Source: a virus. Taken from it: a DNA stretch of 64,000 bases. Position numbers and translations under genes: made by a program. Shown in pieces: positions 61,601-64,000 of this stretch. The stretch covers positions 28,114 to 92,113 of the IMG/VR virus record IMGVR_UViG_3300022540_000472. One strand, 5' to 3'. The notes under the pieces were generated by a model. The model did not search any database, was not told the origin of the DNA, and was given only the letters and a program-made list of their open reading frames with translations. Within the stretch, counting starts at the first letter, position 1; each line of letters opens with the position of its first letter.

Positions 61601-64000
61601 GACTGTTGTATTAGATATAACATCATACGTAGAACTAACGACTGCACCACTATCCCAACCTGATGGAGAACCTGATAATCCTGTTACAGCAAATTCATAA
61701 CCTGTGACAAATAATTTAGTCCAATCACCAGTAACTGTTATTGTATTAGAAGATACACTATCAATTGTTAAGCTATCGTGGATATATACCCAACGTCTGC
61801 TTCCATCTGTTTGTTCATATTTGGCATCCCACCAAGTAGGTTTATCATCGTACCCTTGAATTTTCCATGGTTCAAGATGTGGGTATGGAGTTCCATATAC
61901 TTTCTCATAAAGATCTTGCCAAGTACCACCTGATACTGTTAACAGTGAATCAGTTTTTGGATCAGTTCCAATAGAATTTTTATAGTTCCATGTGAACGGA
62001 TCAGAAATATCATACGTTCCTTCATTACTGAATGGATTTGAAATCTGACGCTCATTAACGTATCCAGCAAATGCTTCTTCAAAGTATGAATCATATACAG
62101 CTTGTTCATCATTGTCTGGTGTTAATGAATCGTAATCAAATACCAATTCATCTACATCAGGACAAGCATCATATAAACGTGTTTCAGCTTCATATATTAT
62201 AGTTGATAAAATTTCATTAATGTTTATCTTCGTCCAAGCAGAAGTTATTACACCGTCGCCAACTGTAGTTACAGCTGGCCAAGTAGTGCCCATTTTAACA
62301 CGCAACGTACTTGTTCCATAATCATACCACAATGTTCCATCATCCAATGTTACAAATGGTTGGCTACTAGAAGTAGATACAACAGATAACCTATATAACG
62401 TTCTTGTTCCACCCACAACCTGATACCAATATATTCCTGTTTGTAGTCTTGTTGCACCAAATGTTGTAAGCACATCTGATACATCATCTGGTGGTGAAAG
62501 AGTAGAAGATACGCCAAGAGTATTACCAGAATGTTGTCTTATATCAGGTGTTGCAATAACTTGGGCAATAATACTTTCTATTGTTGCTGGTTCAAAACTT
62601 GGTTGAGATCTGTGTCCATCATGGTGTGTTACTTCAACAATACCACGAGTATCATCAACTAACAATTCAGGAATACGGTTATATGCTAACTTCAAATATG
62701 GAAGAGTTGCAATCCAATTCTTAATCCCTGTATCTGTATCTACATCATATGTAATTCCATCACCATATATTAACGCGTTTGTATCATTCAATTCATATTG
62801 TGTAATAATGGAGTCAGCAACAGCAGTACCTATATCTAATAGATAACTTTCAGTTGTGTTCGTCATGTGTGATAACGCATCACGTCTAAATGATTCAGTT
62901 AGAGAGTTAAGTGAACTCTCATATTGGTCTTGTGCAAATTCTATAAGAGCAGGTGGTGTAACATTATCAACAAAGATAGATGATAAAAAGGTATCATAAC
63001 TATCGTTAAATTCTTTAATCGTTCCACCCAATCCATAATTTACTTCTTCTAAAAGATGGAAGACTTGTCGTGCATCTCCTGAAAATCCAACTGGAGCTTC
63101 TTGTGCATCAATTATTCCATTGAAGTGCGTAAGTAACTCTGATGTTGTAAGTTCTTTTTTATTCTCGTGAGAATAATTAAAATACAATTGGTCAGGGATT
63201 TCCCAATCCCCTGCTGAACTACCAATGGCAGTTGGAACTCTTTCACCATCAACATATTCAGGAATATATTCTTCTTGGTTTGGACCACCTTTCCAAATAG
63301 TCTGCATTGTTTCATCAACTTCTTGAACATAAGCAATTACAATATCCCATGTTTCAGCTGGATGAGTAGCAGTAATTACAGTATCACGTTTCTTGAGTTG
63401 TCCACTCTTGGTATTATACCATAACATACCATCTATTTCAGTATATGGTGAAACTGGTTCAGTAGAACTAATTATTGGGCGGATATAAACATCATCTGCC
63501 AATACTCTCACATCCCAAGTAACACCATTCCATATCTTAATTATATTAGTTTCAAGATTAACCCAGTATCTTACATCATCGGCATCTATTAAATCAAGTC
63601 GGCTATAATCACGATAAGCAAACATTTTATCATTATCGTTTTCAATTAGAGATTGTTCAAATCCATATTCTCTACCTGCTTCAATTTCAGCGATGCGTCG
63701 ACCTATATACAAATTAACTGGATAATCTGTAGATTCTTGAAATGAGAATATTCTGTCAGCTTTGTTTGTTCCTGTTCCATCTACTTCAAATATATTAAAT
63801 AATGGATATTGGTTAGTCGCTATTTTTATTTGTTCAAATTTACGGTACTGGATTAATGATTGTTCTGTCGTACCTTGTGCGATCCAATCATCTTCATCTT
63901 CAATTGTACGAACGTTAACTCGTGAACGTCCAATGTCCTCTGCTGCTGCCGCTCCTACTTCAATACGAACAACATCAAACTGATTAATTGACTGTAAAAA
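58607..64000 (-). CDS. Giant virion protein, N-terminus beyond the window
   Basis: At least 1797 residues; the frame is open with no stop from 58607 to the right edge, so its start lies outside the window. A TTG at 63712 is the first start-like codon in view but is internal: the 96 codons upstream (for example AAAAEDIGRSRVNVRTIEDE) read as normal protein. The first part has tryptophan-rich segments (IWNGVTWDV, DGMLWYNT). The middle shares the NTITVTGDWTKLFVTG type of module with the gene at 52685. The end is helical. It is probably a tail or baseplate component. Confidence 0.75.
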   Translation of the reverse strand, partial: FLQSINQFDVVRIEVGAAAAEDIGRSRVNVRTIEDEDDWIAQGTTEQSLIQYRKFEQIKIATNQYPLFNIFEVDGTGTNKADRIFSFQESTDYPVNLYIGRRIAEIEAGREYGFEQSLIENDNDKMFAYRDYSRLDLIDADDVRYWVNLETNIIKIWNGVTWDVRVLADDVYIRPIISSTEPVSPYTEIDGMLWYNTKSGQLKKRDTVITATHPAETWDIVIAYVQEVDETMQTIWKGGPNQEEYIPEYVDGERVPTAIGSSAGDWEIPDQLYFNYSHENKKELTTSELLTHFNGIIDAQEAPVGFSGDARQVFHLLEEVNYGLGGTIKEFNDSYDTFLSSIFVDNVTPPALIEFAQDQYESSLNSLTESFRRDALSHMTNTTESYLLDIGTAVADSIITQYELNDTNALIYGDGITYDVDTDTGIKNWIATLPYLKLAYNRIPELLVDDTRGIVEVTHHDGHRSQPSFEPATIESIIAQVIATPDIRQHSGNTLGVSSTLSPPDDVSDVLTTFGATRLQTGIYWYQVVGGTRTLYRLSVVSTSSSQPFVTLDDGTLWYDYGTSTLRVKMGTTWPAVTTVGDGVITSAWTKININEILSTIIYEAETRLYDACPDVDELVFDYDSLTPDNDEQAVYDSYFEEAFAGYVNERQISNPFSNEGTYDISDPFTWNYKNSIGTDPKTDSLLTVSGGTWQDLYEKVYGTPYPHLEPWKIQGYDDKPTWWDAKYEQTDGSRRWVYIHDSLTIDSVSSNTITVTGDWTKLFVTGYEFAVTGLSGSPSGWDSGAVVSSTYDVISNTTVITVPTTPVIGSGSPTSYGSIVGPLGMWENIRLGYIPAGELLPNGETAIGNTIGEATPFSFFSVNVDDIVLDGTYSPDDLLPPYWDHKTQYGALYTGVVRSLINNLQTEVINTNFNYSYNDSGLEEWRWSISSQYLYDRLLVAFRMQPVRFIHSSFGTDFYDVADLQVDKRTGKVYSHSDAIFHGDIVDGTVGIQITGINQWYVNHGRFSGYDISFSDFRRLWINWTAPLGYQFGSFVETSGVEIFNRNFDVNEKDYTIRMKRSPGILDFWVDSFNVTLIQIPPSRVTYNTEKEWKFEFTTASPTGRSLTGYGVRNYEFTFESGTNEGTIYRYTIDNANAVNDTVTISGDKTDLLTYNKQFSIIDSIGNDGTYTVKSTVYNLADDTTLVGTNENLPDPSDTGAIVVSHRTLPWVTGDEVYLSTSRLLPYELDITTKYYVIRDSGITFRLAETYDDAINGNAIDIATIGTGVHYIGQVKSTFNALDGTDTWRHYEIDTSATRTFIPPFAVQGIQESIDIIDGYVAYSENQGFRFNDNSITETDSVTNRSVTWQLEIERFIDWTSNNRLTKYKEPDFYPITVDDTTDTISFTEETPIWGTGTKVTLSSFTGVMPTPLLRNISYYIIRPSATEFQLAATKNEANNGTAIDITGIGSGDLLIQEFVDRGVLPTHEINPFRNNVWIEHEQGIVANMISGPYKDVRTEQTVYDQYSRPVNSDDLVVLREDTISRISIHPEITNDRIMTFTSTEDEYTYLHIGGAHIFMDGYEHIVLFNNYSTEDALIYDPFFGLNTAKFNMRFERQQEFTLRPNVGGYALHDNQLIRNLEASVTDMQNYYDTFNVSESSDIALYSRDLLGYDRSNTYLDQININPKSNFIFWRGMIQNKGSVNSVKAFINSRRFIDAKVDEFWAYKIAEFGDAREKEYLSLNLFTVDSLQTELKVEFITNILDEPKEDFIGVHLTDTTRWYKQPNQNQKLVNNTEMYFDAEITTVDESPIITSI

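Noticed and set aside
58607-63712. Complete 1701-residue gene with a TTG start at 63712
   Set aside because: The frame stays open for 96 more codons to the window edge and reads as protein. The TTG is internal and the true start lies outside the window.
1-64000. Prophage or integrated element
   Set aside because: No integrase, repressor-integrase pair, attachment repeats or host genes are visible; gene content is that of a lytic T4-like phage.

Overview
The window is a 64-kb piece of a large, AT-rich, tailed-phage genome of the T4 superfamily (myovirus). This rests on a B-family DNA polymerase beside a gp45-like clamp, a gp41/DnaB-like helicase, a two-subunit phage topoisomerase II, a T4-type 5'-3' exonuclease, class I ribonucleotide reductase, dCMP deaminase, thymidylate synthase, DHFR, a PAAR spike tip, and repeated T4-type late promoters (TATAAATA and CATAAATA). 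Several small conserved proteins and the giant virion proteins look like those of marine T4-like phages. The host is not named by the sequence. Signal peptides, strong Shine-Dalgarno sites and canonical sigma70 promoters fit a Gram-negative bacterium. No integrase, attachment site, CRISPR array or ordinary tRNA gene was seen.

Layout. 1-2.7 kb: the end of a gene, a bidirectional terminator, small membrane proteins, a PTH2-like protein and an exported beta-strand-rich protein. 2.8-9.9 kb: a dense early-type operon of small overlapping genes with a Thg1-like enzyme, MazG-like pyrophosphohydrolase, NADAR/YbiA-like protein, deoxyribosyltransferase-like protein and ThyA. 9.9-14.4 kb: NAD+-dependent DNA ligase, DHFR, an Acb1-like anti-CBASS phosphodiesterase and an exported protein. 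14.4-15.5 kb: a circularly permuted two-piece tmRNA gene followed by a ClpP-like protease. 15.5-24 kb: primase, SprT-like protease, both topoisomerase subunits, a MazG fusion, a metallophosphoesterase and an AAA+ ATPase. 24-29.1 kb on the minus strand: HAD phosphatase, a second 2H-type protein, glutaredoxin, NrdB, NrdA and dCMP deaminase. 29.3-35.1 kb: RNA ligase, small proteins and the replicative helicase. 35.3-39.4 kb: acidic and basic proteins that may be virion-internal, a RecB-like nuclease, a retropepsin-like protease and a 2OG-Fe(II) oxygenase. 39.5-45.7 kb: lytic transglycosylase, DsbA-like protein, GroES-like protein, DNA polymerase, sliding clamp and exonuclease. 45.7-64 kb: holin-like protein, PAAR tip, a LamG-rich adhesin and three very large minus-strand virion proteins. 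The last of these runs off the window edge.

Regulation is readable. At least eleven promoters have a TTGACA-like -35, exactly 17 bp, and a TATAAT-like -10; they precede metabolic and replication genes. T4-type late octamers lie upstream of likely virion or lysis genes. The tmRNA has both kinds. One gene (30867) has its ribosome site locked in a 15-bp hairpin that a late promoter inside the hairpin would bypass.

The most unusual element is the permuted tmRNA: a CCA-ending acceptor piece lies upstream of a coding piece carrying the tag ANDESYAYAMAA, and a ClpP-like protease gene follows directly. With the Thg1, RNA ligase, PTH2-like and 2H proteins, it suggests a phage that invests in RNA repair, ribosome rescue and evasion of nucleotide-signalling defences.
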